Positions 16,810 through 26,006 of a DNA stretch of 64,000 nucleotides are shown here, one piece after another. The notes under the pieces were generated by a model. That model worked only from the letters and a program-made list of their open reading frames with translations. It was not told where the DNA came from and did no database searches. The stretch lies in assembly GCA_050290865.1 (NCBI GenBank), contig JBNKIW010000014.1, positions 24,701-88,700 of the forward strand. Direction: 5' to 3'. Source of the DNA: JARRLC01 sp050290865. GTDB lineage: Bacteria; Pseudomonadota; Alphaproteobacteria; Rhizobiales; Rhodomicrobiaceae. The translations under genes and the position numbers were made by a program. Numbering within the stretch: position 1 is the first letter of the stretch; each line of letters opens with the position of its first letter.

Positions 16810-18090
16810 ATGCATCATTTCACCTATCACGACGGCGCGCTCCACGCCGAGAAGGTCAGCCTGACGGCGCTGGCCGAGGCTGTCGGTACGCCCTTCTACT
16901 GCTATTCCCAGGCGACGCTAGAACGCCATTACAGCGTCTTCGCCGACGCCTTCGCGGGCACCGGCGCGCTCGTCTGCTACTCTATTAAATCCAATTCCAA
17001 CATCGCGGTGCTGCGCGCGCTGAGCGGCCTCGGCGCCGGTATGGACGTGGTATCCGAGGGTGAGCTGCGCCGCGCACGGGCGGCGGGCGTGGCCGCGGAG
17101 CGTATCGTGTTCTCCGGCGTCGGAAAGACGAAGCTGGAAATCGCGCACGCGCTGGAGGAAGGCATCTTTGCTTTCAACGTCGAGTCCGAGGCCGAGTTGC
17201 ACGCGATGTCGGAAATTGCCGCCGCACGCAACGCGGTCGCGCGGATCGCCTTCCGCATCAATCCGGATGTCGATGCCAGGACGCATCACAAGATTTCCAC
17301 GGGCCGCAAGGAGGACAAGTTCGGCGTGCCCTGGGAGGACGCGCAGCGCCTCTACGATCTCGCCCGCGGCCTGCCGGGTATCGATCCGGCGGGCGTGCAT
17401 ATGCATATCGGCAGCCAGATCACCGACCTGGAGCCTTACGCCAACGCCTTTGCGCTGATTGCCGAACTCGTGGGTACGCTTCGTGCCGAGGGACACCGGA
17501 TCGATTTCGTCAATGTCGGCGGGGGGCTGGGCATTCCCTATCGCGACGAAGGCGAGCCGCCGCCCCATCCGGAGGTCTATGCCGCCCTCGTCAAGGAGAA
17601 GCTGTCGCATCTCGGCTGCCGTTTCCTGTTCGAGCCGGGCCGCATGATCGCGGGGAATTCGGGCGTGCTGGTTGCGCGCGTGATCTACAACAAGATGACC
17701 GGCGGCAAGCGCTTCCTGATCGTGGACGCGGCGATGAACGACCTCATGCGCCCGACGCTTTACGACGCCCATCACGAAATCTGGCCGGTCTCCGAGGAGC
17801 GGGCGCTCAAGCCGCGCATGTTGCAGGACGTCGTAGGTCCGATCTGCGAAAGCAGCGATTTCCTCGCCAAGGACCGGCTGCTGCCGCCGCTGCCGGACGG
17901 CGATCTCATTGCGGTCATGACGGCGGGCGCCTATGGCGCGGTGCAGTCCTCGGCCTATAACAGCCGTCTGCTCGTCCCCGAAGTGCTGGTGAGCGGCGAA
18001 GAGTGGGCGCTCATCCGCCCGCGCCCGTCCTATGACGAAATGTTGAAAGCCGAGCACATCGCGCCCTGGCTGGAGAAACAGCTGATCTAG
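16810..18090 (+). CDS. lysA: Diaminopimelate decarboxylase
   Basis: LysA decarboxylates meso-diaminopimelate to lysine, the last step of lysine synthesis, with pyridoxal phosphate. The 426-residue protein has a PLP-lysine motif CYSIKSNSNIAVLRAL (more often YAVKANSN, so Ala to Ser here). It also has the phosphate-binding NVGGGLGIPY, then FEPGRMIAGNSG and VGPICESSDFLAKD, whose cysteine contributes to the partner active site, and GAYGAVQSSAYNSR. The length is normal. The ATG at 16810 is the family start. It is followed after 97 bases by the TIGR02302 gene, a recurrent pair in this order. Confidence 0.95.
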   Translation: MHHFTYHDGALHAEKVSLTALAEAVGTPFYCYSQATLERHYSVFADAFAGTGALVCYSIKSNSNIAVLRALSGLGAGMDVVSEGELRRARAAGVAAERIVFSGVGKTKLEIAHALEEGIFAFNVESEAELHAMSEIAAARNAVARIAFRINPDVDARTHHKISTGRKEDKFGVPWEDAQRLYDLARGLPGIDPAGVHMHIGSQITDLEPYANAFALIAELVGTLRAEGHRIDFVNVGGGLGIPYRDEGEPPPHPEVYAALVKEKLSHLGCRFLFEPGRMIAGNSGVLVARVIYNKMTGGKRFLIVDAAMNDLMRPTLYDAHHEIWPVSEERALKPRMLQDVVGPICESSDFLAKDRLLPPLPDGDLIAVMTAGAYGAVQSSAYNSRLLVPEVLVSGEEWALIRPRPSYDEMLKAEHIAPWLEKQLI

Positions 18091-18187
18091 CGTTAATTTT
18101 AATGTAATCGCCCAGGCATTAAGCCTGATCGGTGTGCGAGGGATGCAATCTGTTGTTGTGCCGTAATCCTATGTTATCTTTCCAATC

Positions 18188-20794
18188 ATGAAATGGCTTC
18201 CCGATCAGCCGGGGGACGCGAGCGGCCCGCATTCCGGCGCTTTGTCACGGCAGTTGGCGTGGAAGGTCCGGCGCGCGCGCGCGGTCCTGGTGATCAATCG
18301 CGTCTGGCCGGCGCTGTGGCTTCCGGCCGGCATCGCCGGTCTGTTCGTGCTGCTGTCACTCCTTGGCATGTGGCGCCTGGTGCCGCCGGACGTTCATCGC
18401 GGATTGCTGTGGGGGTTCGGTGCCGCGCTGGCGGTGGCGTTCATCCCCCTGGCCCGCATCGCCTGGCCGGGGCGCGCGGAAGCGCTGCGTCACCTGGAGG
18501 AAGCCTCCGGACTGCCGCACCGGCCCGCCAGTTCCTATGACGATCATCTCTCCGCCGCGGGGCAGCCGCAGACCACGGCCCGCCTGTGGGCGGCGCATCG
18601 CGAGCGCATGTCGAAGCTGTTTTCGCAACTGAGAACAGGCTGGCCGCATCCGCGCATCGACCGTGCCGATCCGTTCGCGCTGCGCGCCGCGCTGGTGCTG
18701 ACGCTCGCCGTGGCGTTCCTTGCCCACCGGGACGACGCGGGCGCCCGTATCCAGGCCGCGTTCAAGGTCAGGCCCGCCCTCTCCGGCGCCGCCCGCCTGG
18801 ATGCCTGGGTAACGCCGCCGGTCTATACCGGCACGCCCCCCGTCATGCTTGCGGACGGCTCGCGACCGGAAAGCGCGGGCGAGGCTGGCGACGTGAAACG
18901 CTTCAACGTTCCGGCGAAGAGCGAGCTGACCGTTCGCGTCAACGACGATAACGCATCCCAATATTCGCTGCGGCTGGAGCCCGAGCAGGGCGCGGCTAAG
19001 ACGCTGCCGCCCGTTCTGGCCGAGGGCAGGCAAGGCGCTGCCGAATTCAAGGAAACGCTGACCGACGCGGGCGCGGCCGTGCTCCTGGAGAATGGCGAGC
19101 CGGTGGCGCGGTGGGCGTTCGACCTCATCGGGGACAAGGCGCCGTCCATCACGTTCGTCGGAGACCCGGCCGAGGCTCAGCGCGGCTCGCTGCGTCTGCG
19201 CTACAAGGTCGAGGACGACTACGGCGTGCTCTCTGCCCAGGCCTTCATCGAGCGTGCGCCGGACATGGAGGACGATGTCGAGCAGACCGCGGCCACGACC
19301 TGGCCCGTCAAGCGTCTTGGCTCGGCGCCGGCCCTGCCTCTGGCGCTGCCGCGTGCGAACGCCCGGCAGGGGGAGGCGCAGACCTACCGCGACCTCACCG
19401 CGCATTACTGGGCGGGGCTGCCTGTCACCGTGACGCTCGAAGCCCGCGATCAGGCTGGCCAGACGGGGCGCAGCGGTCCCGCGACCATTGTCCTGCCCGA
19501 GCGGCGTTTCTCCAAGCCCCTCGCCCGAGCGCTCATCGAGCAGCGCAAAAAGCTCGTCAACCGCCCTGATCTCAAAGCGCGGGTCAGGGAAGCGCTCGAC
19601 GCCCTGACGATGGCGCCCCAGGAGTTTTTGCCGGACAAGAGCGTTTATCTCGGCATTCGCACCGCCTATTGGCGCCTTGGCAATGCCCGCGACGAGGCCG
19701 CGCTGGAAAGCGTTGCCGACCTGTTGTGGTCGGTGGCGGTGAACATCGAGGATGGTGATCTTTCCGACGCCGAACGCCAGTTGCGCCAGGCACAGGAAAA
19801 CCTCATGCGCGCGCTGCAGGAGAACGCCTCGGAGGCCGAGATCAAACGGCTGACGGACGAGCTGCGCACCGCGCTTAACCGTTTTCTCCACACGCTCAGG
19901 CAGCAGGCGCAGAATCAGCAGTTCAATCCCGGCAACCGGTTAGGTAATCAGCGTCTCGTTACCTCCAGGGATCTGGAGCGTATGCTGAAGAAGATCGAGG
20001 ATCTGGCCCGCACCGGCTCGCGCGATGCCGCCCGGCAGTTGCTCAGCGAGCTGCGCGACCTCCTGGAAAACGCGCAGACTGCGCAGCGCGGCGGCAGTAG
20101 GCAGAACCGGGAGATGATGGAGGCGCTGGACGGCCTCAGCGATGTCATTTCCAAGCAGCAAAAGCTTCTGGACGAGACATACCGGGCCCAGCAGGACGAG
20201 ATCTATTCCGGCGAGGACCGTCTCGCCGAAGACAGGGCGTTCAGCCGTCAGGGTGAGAGCGGGCAGCAGAGCGCGCCCGTGCCGCCCGGCCAGCGGGGAG
20301 AGACTGACCGGAAAGGCGGGAAATACGGTACGCTGCAGCAACGCCAGGGCGACATCGAGCAGCAGCTTCGCCAGCTCATGGACAAGCTGCGCGGGCTGGG
20401 CGCCACGCCGCCCGAGCCGTTCGACGGCGCCGGGCAGGCCATGGGCAATGCGGGCAAGGCGCTTGGCGAAGAGAACGCCGAGCGTGCCACCGAGCAACAG
20501 ACGCTGGCGCTCGACAAACTGCGCCAGGGCGCGAAGTCGATGGCCGAGCAGTTGATGGGCCGCATGGCGGGCCGTCAGCCGGGGCAGGGCATGGGTGGCG
20601 GTGCGCCGCGCGATCCTCTCGGCCGCCCGCTGCCGAACCAGGGTTTCAACACTGGTAATTCGGTGAAGGTGCCGGAGGAAGCGGATCTGCAGCGCGCCCG
20701 CCAAATTCTGGACGAACTGCGCCGCCGCCTCGGCGAGCGCACCCGCCCGCCGGTGGAGCTGGACTACATCGAAAGGCTGATCGAGAGGTTTTAG
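18188..20794 (+). CDS. TIGR02302 / DUF4175 family membrane protein
   Basis: An 868-residue protein of the alphaproteobacterial TIGR02302 family, function unknown. Two hydrophobic segments near the N-terminus (WPALWLPAGIAGLFVLLSLL and LLWGFGAALAVAFIPLARIA) precede a third around residue 165-178. A long extracytoplasmic part follows with coiled-coil and Gln/Arg-rich stretches, and the end is QILDELRRRLGERTRPPVEL. The typical HLEEASGLPHRPASSYDD block is at about 100. It lies downstream of lysA on the same strand. The start has no clear ribosome binding site, but the N-terminus matches the family. It is convergent with fdhD, 58 bases apart. Confidence 0.88.
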   Translation: MKWLPDQPGDASGPHSGALSRQLAWKVRRARAVLVINRVWPALWLPAGIAGLFVLLSLLGMWRLVPPDVHRGLLWGFGAALAVAFIPLARIAWPGRAEALRHLEEASGLPHRPASSYDDHLSAAGQPQTTARLWAAHRERMSKLFSQLRTGWPHPRIDRADPFALRAALVLTLAVAFLAHRDDAGARIQAAFKVRPALSGAARLDAWVTPPVYTGTPPVMLADGSRPESAGEAGDVKRFNVPAKSELTVRVNDDNASQYSLRLEPEQGAAKTLPPVLAEGRQGAAEFKETLTDAGAAVLLENGEPVARWAFDLIGDKAPSITFVGDPAEAQRGSLRLRYKVEDDYGVLSAQAFIERAPDMEDDVEQTAATTWPVKRLGSAPALPLALPRANARQGEAQTYRDLTAHYWAGLPVTVTLEARDQAGQTGRSGPATIVLPERRFSKPLARALIEQRKKLVNRPDLKARVREALDALTMAPQEFLPDKSVYLGIRTAYWRLGNARDEAALESVADLLWSVAVNIEDGDLSDAERQLRQAQENLMRALQENASEAEIKRLTDELRTALNRFLHTLRQQAQNQQFNPGNRLGNQRLVTSRDLERMLKKIEDLARTGSRDAARQLLSELRDLLENAQTAQRGGSRQNREMMEALDGLSDVISKQQKLLDETYRAQQDEIYSGEDRLAEDRAFSRQGESGQQSAPVPPGQRGETDRKGGKYGTLQQRQGDIEQQLRQLMDKLRGLGATPPEPFDGAGQAMGNAGKALGEENAERATEQQTLALDKLRQGAKSMAEQLMGRMAGRQPGQGMGGGAPRDPLGRPLPNQGFNTGNSVKVPEEADLQRARQILDELRRRLGERTRPPVELDYIERLIERF

Positions 20795-20852
20795 GCCGTG
20801 AAGGCCCCGGCAGCTGGTGTGCGGCCGCTCGCGGTGCCCTGGGCGGCCGTGC

Positions 20853-21743
20853 TCAGCCTTGCGCTGGTGAGCCGGCAAACACCCCGAACGGATCGTTGAA
20901 CACCAGCACGCTGTCCGTGCGCGCCAGCGAAACGAGGGTCAGCCGCGCGGCTTCGGCGCGGGCGATGGCGAGCGTCGTCGGCATGGAGATCGTGACCAGC
21001 GCTGGCACGCGGGCGATGACCGCCTTCTCGACCAGTTCGTAGGAGCACCGGCTGGTCAGCAGAACGAAGCCCTCGGCCGCGTTCACGCCGCCGCGCGTCA
21101 GTCCCCCGATGAGCTTGTCCAGCGCGTTGTGCCGTCCGACATCCTCGCGCGCGATCAGTGGCTCGCCGGCCGCGGAGGCGAAGAAAGCGGCATGCGTCGC
21201 GCCCGTGGTGTGATTGAGAGGCTGCAGACGGCGGCTCGCCTCCAGCGCGCGGAAAATAGCGGCGGGCGAGATGTGCGGCGGTTGCTCGATGGGTGTCAGT
21301 TCGTGCACGGCCTGCGCCAGTTCCACAACGCCACAAAGGCCGCAGCCCGTCTGCCCGACCAGATTGCGGCGTCGCGCGGCGAGCGCACGGAACCGCTCCT
21401 GCGCGATGGAAATCTGCGCCAGAAAGCCGACGGGCAGCTCGCGCACCTCCACGGCTTCGATCTCCGGGGCGCGTTCCACGATCCCTTGCGTCAACGTGAA
21501 GCCGACGGCGAAGTCGTCGAGATCTTCGGGCGTGGCCATCATGACTGCATGGGCAAGACCGTTGTAGCTGATGGAGACCGGCACCTCGCCTGCGATACCG
21601 CGCGTCACCGTGTCGGTATCGCTCGGACCTCCGGGCGCGCCGCTCCTGATGCGCAGCACGGCACGATGTCCCACGCTGTCCGTTGCGACGGGTACTCCGG
21701 AAATATCATCATCGCTCTGTTCGCCACCGGGCGCTGAAGGCAT
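20853..21743 (-). CDS. fdhD: Formate dehydrogenase sulfurtransferase FdhD
   Basis: FdhD passes sulfur from IscS to the molybdenum cofactor so that formate dehydrogenase becomes active. The 296-residue protein has the essential cysteine loop TGCGLCGVVELAQAV at about 130, then HTTGATHAAFFAS and AREDVGRHNALDKLIGG. LLTSRCSYELVEKAVIARVP follows, all hallmark segments. I chose the ATG at 21743 because GGAAG precedes it at good spacing; an ATG at 21758 has no such site. No formate dehydrogenase gene lies in the window, so the client enzyme must be elsewhere. The upstream leader carries a terminator and a structured RNA, described separately. Confidence 0.93.
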   Translation of the reverse strand: MPSAPGGEQSDDDISGVPVATDSVGHRAVLRIRSGAPGGPSDTDTVTRGIAGEVPVSISYNGLAHAVMMATPEDLDDFAVGFTLTQGIVERAPEIEAVEVRELPVGFLAQISIAQERFRALAARRRNLVGQTGCGLCGVVELAQAVHELTPIEQPPHISPAAIFRALEASRRLQPLNHTTGATHAAFFASAAGEPLIAREDVGRHNALDKLIGGLTRGGVNAAEGFVLLTSRCSYELVEKAVIARVPALVTISMPTTLAIARAEAARLTLVSLARTDSVLVFNDPFGVFAGSPAQG

Positions 21744-21822
21744 CAGGTTCGCTTCCATCTGACAATAATTCGCAACTGTCCCGCAGGAACGAGGGGATGA
21801 CCAGGGAAATCTGCGGCGGCTT

Positions 21823-21855
21823 GAAAAAAAAACGGGCCTGCGCAAACAGGCCCGT
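21823..21855 (-). terminator. Strong Rho-independent terminator upstream of fdhD
   Basis: ACGGGCCTG at 21832-21840 and CAGGCCCGT at 21847-21855 form a perfect nine-base stem with a six-base loop. The A-run at 21823-21831 gives a T-tract on the minus strand. It therefore stops a minus-strand transcript arriving from higher coordinates, 80 bases before the fdhD start. There is no protein gene upstream on that strand to explain it. Confidence 0.85.
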
Positions 21856-22010
21856 AAGGGTCACACTTTTGGGGAACACCGTCACCTCAAGGCCCGGATC
21901 GAGAAAGAGACCCCGGGGGGCGGGGGCTCGAACAAAGCCTCGGAGTAACCGGACCAAGAGGCAACGATGTCACTCTGGCGGAGCAATACGGCGCGGCAAA
22001 GGGCAAACTT
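21856..22010 (-). ncRNA. Structured leader or small RNA upstream of fdhD
   Basis: On the minus strand, a long irregular hairpin precedes the terminator. The arms 21937-21949 and 21881-21893 pair over about 13 positions with wobbles, and a GC-rich inner stem occupies 21907-21929. The arrangement of aptamer-like fold, terminator and gene 80 bases later is what a transcription-attenuating leader of fdhD would look like. A free small RNA, such as a 6S-type long hairpin, fits equally well. I do not recognise a known riboswitch consensus, and the 5' end is uncertain. Confidence 0.35.
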
Positions 22011-22214
22011 GGGCACTTTCGTGATTTGTGTTACGAATTCTTTCAATCTGGCGAAGTCTTGACAGCACTGCGGCGGTAATGTTGCAGGCGAAGACTGTCG
22101 TAATGCACACAAAGGTCTGGACCGGAAGTCGGGTTTCCCGGCGCACATGTCCATCTATCTCTTGATATTTCGTTGCGCGAACACGATGATAGAGAGAATG
22201 AGCAAGGAGGCGCG

Positions 22215-22613
22215 ATGAGCGAAATCGACCCAATAGTTTTGAGCCCGGCCTGGGACACTGTCGGCCAGCCGGGCATGGCAACGCGTTCAGGCGGACGGCA
22301 CCCTCTCATCACCTTCGACCGCCGAGAGCTCAGAGAGATTCTATCCGTGTATGGCCGCCGTGTGGCGGAAGGGGAGTGGCGCGATTACGCCATCGATATG
22401 CTGAGGGACCGCGCGGTGTTCTCGGTATTCCGCCGCAGCATGGAAGCGCCGCTTTATCGCATCGAGAAAGCGCCCAGACTGGCGCGCCGCCAGGGTGCCT
22501 ACAGCGTCATCGCGACGACCGGGCTGATCCTGAAGCGTGGCCACGATCTCTGCCGGGTGCTCGGTGTGTTCGACCGCGGCCGCAGAAGCAGACTGCAGGT
22601 CGTCAGGTCCTGA
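22215..22613 (+). CDS. DUF2794 family protein
   Basis: A 132-residue alphaproteobacterial protein of unknown function. The core is ITFDRRELREILSVYGRRVA, then EWRDYAIDMLRDRAVFSVFR, YRIEKAPRLARRQGAYSVI and LILKRGHDLCRVLGVFDR, which is the DUF2794 signature. It is small, basic and soluble. The start is secure: AAGGAGG at 22204-22210 lies four bases before the ATG. It stands alone between the fdhD leader and tRNA-His. No ligand or catalytic motif is apparent. Confidence 0.88.
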   Translation: MSEIDPIVLSPAWDTVGQPGMATRSGGRHPLITFDRRELREILSVYGRRVAEGEWRDYAIDMLRDRAVFSVFRRSMEAPLYRIEKAPRLARRQGAYSVIATTGLILKRGHDLCRVLGVFDRGRRSRLQVVRS

Positions 22614-22736
22614 ACGATTCGTGTGCCGCGTCGGGCCGGCGCCGGTGTGATGCGGCTGGCCTTGCCGCGATTTTGCGGGCGCGGCAATGCGTGCGCATTG
22701 CGGCGAGCTTCACCAAGCGGACTTCCAGGCTGGGAA

Positions 22737-22813
22737 TGGTACCGCTGCCCCGGTTCGAACGGGGGACCTCTAGATCCACAATCTAGCGCTCTAACCAACT
22801 GAGCTACAGCGGC
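22737..22813 (-). tRNA. tRNA-His (anticodon GTG), CCA encoded
   Basis: The minus strand folds as a complete cloverleaf. The acceptor is GCCGCTG with CAGCGGT, the D-arm starts TAGCTCAGTTGG, the anticodon stem is CTAGA/TCTAG around TTGTGGA, and the T-arm is CCCCG-TTCGAAC-CGGGG. The 3' end reads A73 then CCA. The first pair is G1:U72 and there is no encoded G-1:C73 pair. That is the divergent tRNA-His type known from many alphaproteobacteria, recognised by a divergent HisRS. Confidence 0.95.
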
Positions 22814-22966
22814 ACATAGGTGGCAGACGCCACATTTGGGCGACGCCCAGAAATTAGGCCGATCGGCCCTGCGTTGCAAGCAAAAGCCTGCGCGGCACCG
22901 CCGTGCTTTGAAGAGCGGACGCTTCTGCCGGGGCGCGCCGGCGTCTCCACCCGCAGCGCTCGCGAA

Positions 22967-25807
22967 TCAGGCCCCCGCCGTATCCTCCGGCGGAGCGTCC
23001 TGCGGCCCGCCGAACACGAATCGGCCGTAGAAATAGCTGAGTCCCAGAAGGCTCACGCCAAGCCCCAGGAACGAGAACACCCGGTAAAGCCCGGTCAGAC
23101 TGCCCGCATCGAGCAGGAACACCTTGCTCACCGTCAACAGCACGACACCGAGCGAGGCATAGCGCAGCATCTGGCTGCCCCTCAGCACGCCGAGGAACAG
23201 GAGCGCCAGCCCGAAAATCAGCCAGGCGATGGAGTAGGTGTAGAACTCCGCGTCGCTGGCCGGATCAAGCGAGGCGAGCACATTGCCGTGATAGAACCGG
23301 CGGATTTCCAGGCTGAGCCACGCAAAGACGAGCACGAGCGTCAGCGCCTGCGTGGCGCCGGCTGCGCGCACGAGCCACCCGTTGCCGGTCGCCTCGAATT
23401 CGCGCGACGCGAGCCAGATCCACGCCAGCGGCAGCAGATAGGCCACCGCGAGGGCATCGAGGATCGGCCAGCCCGCGATATACTCGCCGGGGAAGTTCAG
23501 CGGGTTGTGCGTCAGGAGATCGAAGACGACGATCCGGAACACGGCCACCGCCACGAGCAGCGCGCCCGCCTGCTGATAGGCGGTGCGCCCGAAACCCCGC
23601 GCCACGATCAGGCATCCCACGCCAAAGGCGAACAGCATCTGTGTCAGGAACGCCCGCTCAAGGAAGCTGCGGGTTACGAACAGCGCGTTTTCGTTCGGGT
23701 GCAGGGTGTGCGTCGCCGTGTAATAGCCCCACAGGCCGAGAAGTGCGAGCGCGGCGAATTCGAGTGTGCGGATGAGGAGGCCATCGCCGCCCGCCTTGCT
23801 TCGGAACAGCCAGCCCGCGGCGAGGGAGAATATCGCCGGCAGCGCGAGCTGGAAGGTCGGGAAGGCGACGGCGGGGATCGTGTCCTGCACGCGCAGCTCG
23901 ACATTGAATGTGGTGAGGACGGCAAGCTGGGCCAGCAGCACGATCTGCGGCAACAGGAGATAGGCGAACCCCGCCCCGAGCAGACCGGCGATGGCGCGCA
24001 GCGACGGGATCTGCGTTCTGGTGGCCACCCAGGCGACGGCCAGCAGTTCGGCGGCGATGGCCACGGAGAGGAAGTCGCGCGGCAGTTCGATCGTCAGCGC
24101 GATGGCGAGAAACGCCGTAGTCGCCAGCGAGAATATCGCAAGCAAGCGCTCCTTGTCGGCCGAGGCGGTCATTGTTCGTGCCCCGTAGAACGCCGCGCCG
24201 AGGAACAGGGCCGCGAAAGCAAGCCCGGCACCGCCCCAGACATGGATGAGGGAGGCGGCGGTTTCGCGCGCGGTGTCGATCAGCGGCTCGACCGGCTGGG
24301 TGGATGGGGTGGTCTCCTGAATGAACTCCGGCGGAGGCGCGGGGACCACATATTGCAAGCGGAAATAGCCGAGGAGGAAATAGCCGAACGCGGCCGCCGC
24401 CGACAGTCCGGACCACAGGAGCGGGAAGCCGGAGCGCGTGAAGAGCGCGAGGCCGCTCGCCACATAGAGCGCGCCGAAGGCGATGAGCGCGGTCGCGAAT
24501 TCGCCATGGCTGGCCGGAGACCAGCCGGACAGCATCACCGCATTGACGGCCATCGCCGCCCAGGGCGCGAAGCCGTAGAGCGGCGCATTGAAGAAGGCGA
24601 GCCCCACCGCGCCCAGCGCCAGCGCCGCGTACAGCAGCCAGTCATGGAGGCTGAAGGAGGCGTCGAACGCCACCGCGGCCATCAGCGCCAGCGCGCCCGC
24701 CACCGTCACCACGTTGAGCGCGAGCGTGAGGTTTTTCGTCGAGAAAACCTGCCGCCAGCTCTGGATCGCCGCCACTTCTTCCGCGTAGCGCTCGCGCGAG
24801 GCGGCGACGATGGTTCCGGCCACGGCGATGAGGAAGAGACCGATCCACAGCGTCTCGCCGGGCTTGTCCGGTCCGGCAAAGACCCAGATCAGCACCCAAA
24901 GGAAGCAGAACGCCACGGCGGGAAGCGCGAGCAGCCACCATCCCTGCCGGCGGACGAGGATCATCAGCGCGCCGAAAACGAAGAACAGGTAGGTGAACAG
25001 CATCATCGCCGAGGGGTTGCCGGAGCGGATCAGCATCGGTGTGAGGAACCCGCCGACCATGCCGAGAAGTGCGATCGGCGGCCCGTGGCGGAGGGCGAGG
25101 ATCACCGCCACCATGGTGATGGCGAGCATCCCCAGCGAGCCGAAGACCGGCGGGAAGAGCGCGTAAAGCGCTGCTCCGGCATAGACCGCCACATAGAGGA
25201 CTGCGATGCCCGCTCCCGCGAGCGACTGCGCGATGCGGCGGCTTTCGGCGAGGTTCGATCGCGTCGAGACAAGGTGCGCGCCGCCGAGTAGCGCAAAGCC
25301 CAGCAATATGCCGAGCGCGACCCGCATACCGGGGCCGAGCAGCTCGTTCTCGATCGAATATTTGACCAGGAAGAAGCCGGCGAAAGCCAGCGCGATGCCG
25401 CCGATCCACACGGGCAGCACGGCGCCGAACTGGCGCTCCAGTCCGCCGCGCGTCCAGGTCTGCCGGGGATGTGCCGGTTTGGCCTCGGGCTGGGGTTCGG
25501 CGGGCTGGACGACAGGCTCCGGCAGCGGTGGCGGCGCGGTTTCCTCGGTGACCGCCTCTTCGGGAGCACGGATTTCTTGCCGTTCAACCTGCGGCGCCTC
25601 GGGGGCCGGCTCGGCGGCCGTGGCTTCGGCGGGCCGTTCGCTCGTCAGCTCGGCGATGCGGTGGCGCAGTTCCTCGATCTCCTTGCGCAAGGCGGCGACC
25701 GTGCGCTCTGCCTGGCCCGAGCGGGAAAGAGCGATGCCCGACAAGACCAGCGGCAGAAGCAGGAGCAGCACGAGGACAATAACCATCAGGGTGATCGCTT
25801 CTTCCAT
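22967..25807 (-). CDS. DUF2339 polytopic membrane protein
   Basis: A 946-residue membrane protein of unknown function. Residues 1-25 form a membrane anchor (TLMVIVLVLLLLLPLVLSGI). Residues 30-60 are coiled coil (AERTVAALRKEIEELRHRI), and 60-115 are Pro/Glu/Ala-rich. From about 125 to the end there are roughly 25 closely spaced hydrophobic helices, starting with WIGGIALAFAGFFLVKYSIE and GPGMRVALGILLGFALLGGA. The GGIALAFAGFFLVKYSIE segment and this topology are typical of DUF2339. The ATG at 25807 has GGAG eleven bases upstream. It is transcribed alone, away from the downstream tRNA-His. Confidence 0.88.
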   Translation of the reverse strand: MEEAITLMVIVLVLLLLLPLVLSGIALSRSGQAERTVAALRKEIEELRHRIAELTSERPAEATAAEPAPEAPQVERQEIRAPEEAVTEETAPPPLPEPVVQPAEPQPEAKPAHPRQTWTRGGLERQFGAVLPVWIGGIALAFAGFFLVKYSIENELLGPGMRVALGILLGFALLGGAHLVSTRSNLAESRRIAQSLAGAGIAVLYVAVYAGAALYALFPPVFGSLGMLAITMVAVILALRHGPPIALLGMVGGFLTPMLIRSGNPSAMMLFTYLFFVFGALMILVRRQGWWLLALPAVAFCFLWVLIWVFAGPDKPGETLWIGLFLIAVAGTIVAASRERYAEEVAAIQSWRQVFSTKNLTLALNVVTVAGALALMAAVAFDASFSLHDWLLYAALALGAVGLAFFNAPLYGFAPWAAMAVNAVMLSGWSPASHGEFATALIAFGALYVASGLALFTRSGFPLLWSGLSAAAAFGYFLLGYFRLQYVVPAPPPEFIQETTPSTQPVEPLIDTARETAASLIHVWGGAGLAFAALFLGAAFYGARTMTASADKERLLAIFSLATTAFLAIALTIELPRDFLSVAIAAELLAVAWVATRTQIPSLRAIAGLLGAGFAYLLLPQIVLLAQLAVLTTFNVELRVQDTIPAVAFPTFQLALPAIFSLAAGWLFRSKAGGDGLLIRTLEFAALALLGLWGYYTATHTLHPNENALFVTRSFLERAFLTQMLFAFGVGCLIVARGFGRTAYQQAGALLVAVAVFRIVVFDLLTHNPLNFPGEYIAGWPILDALAVAYLLPLAWIWLASREFEATGNGWLVRAAGATQALTLVLVFAWLSLEIRRFYHGNVLASLDPASDAEFYTYSIAWLIFGLALLFLGVLRGSQMLRYASLGVVLLTVSKVFLLDAGSLTGLYRVFSFLGLGVSLLGLSYFYGRFVFGGPQDAPPEDTAGA

Positions 25808-26006
25808 GAACTTGTCGTCTCCGCGAGAGGCGGTCCTGTATGCGCACGCCGATGGCCTGCGCTGCCGCTATTTTTCTGTCATAAGCATGAAATTTCCGCC
25901 GCATCATGGCGCGAAAAGCCTGGAGCGATATGACGCACCCGGCGCAACCCGGCCACGGGCAACGCGGCATCGGCGTGCCGTTTGTCCGCTATCAAAGCGC
26001 CGCCCG

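Larger units (their letters stand above)
21744..22214. other. Intergenic region between fdhD and the DUF2794 gene
   Basis: A 471-base divergent gap. Its left half is occupied by the minus-strand RNA structure and terminator. The right half (about 22010-22214) should hold the promoters of both the RNA and the DUF2794 gene. A TTGACA occurs at 22059-22064 on the plus strand, but a matching -10 element at normal spacing is poor. No open frame here has family support. Confidence 0.5.

Noticed and set aside
22376..22879. Frames across tRNA-His giving VPLPRFERGTSRS or AVAQLVRALDCGSRG on the two strands
   Set aside because: Classic spurious translations of tRNA sequence; the cloverleaf with anticodon GTG explains the region.
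22820..25291. An 823-codon plus-strand frame opposite the DUF2339 gene
   Set aside because: Low-complexity Arg/Glu/His/Gln translation typical of an antisense shadow; the minus strand encodes a clear polytopic membrane protein.
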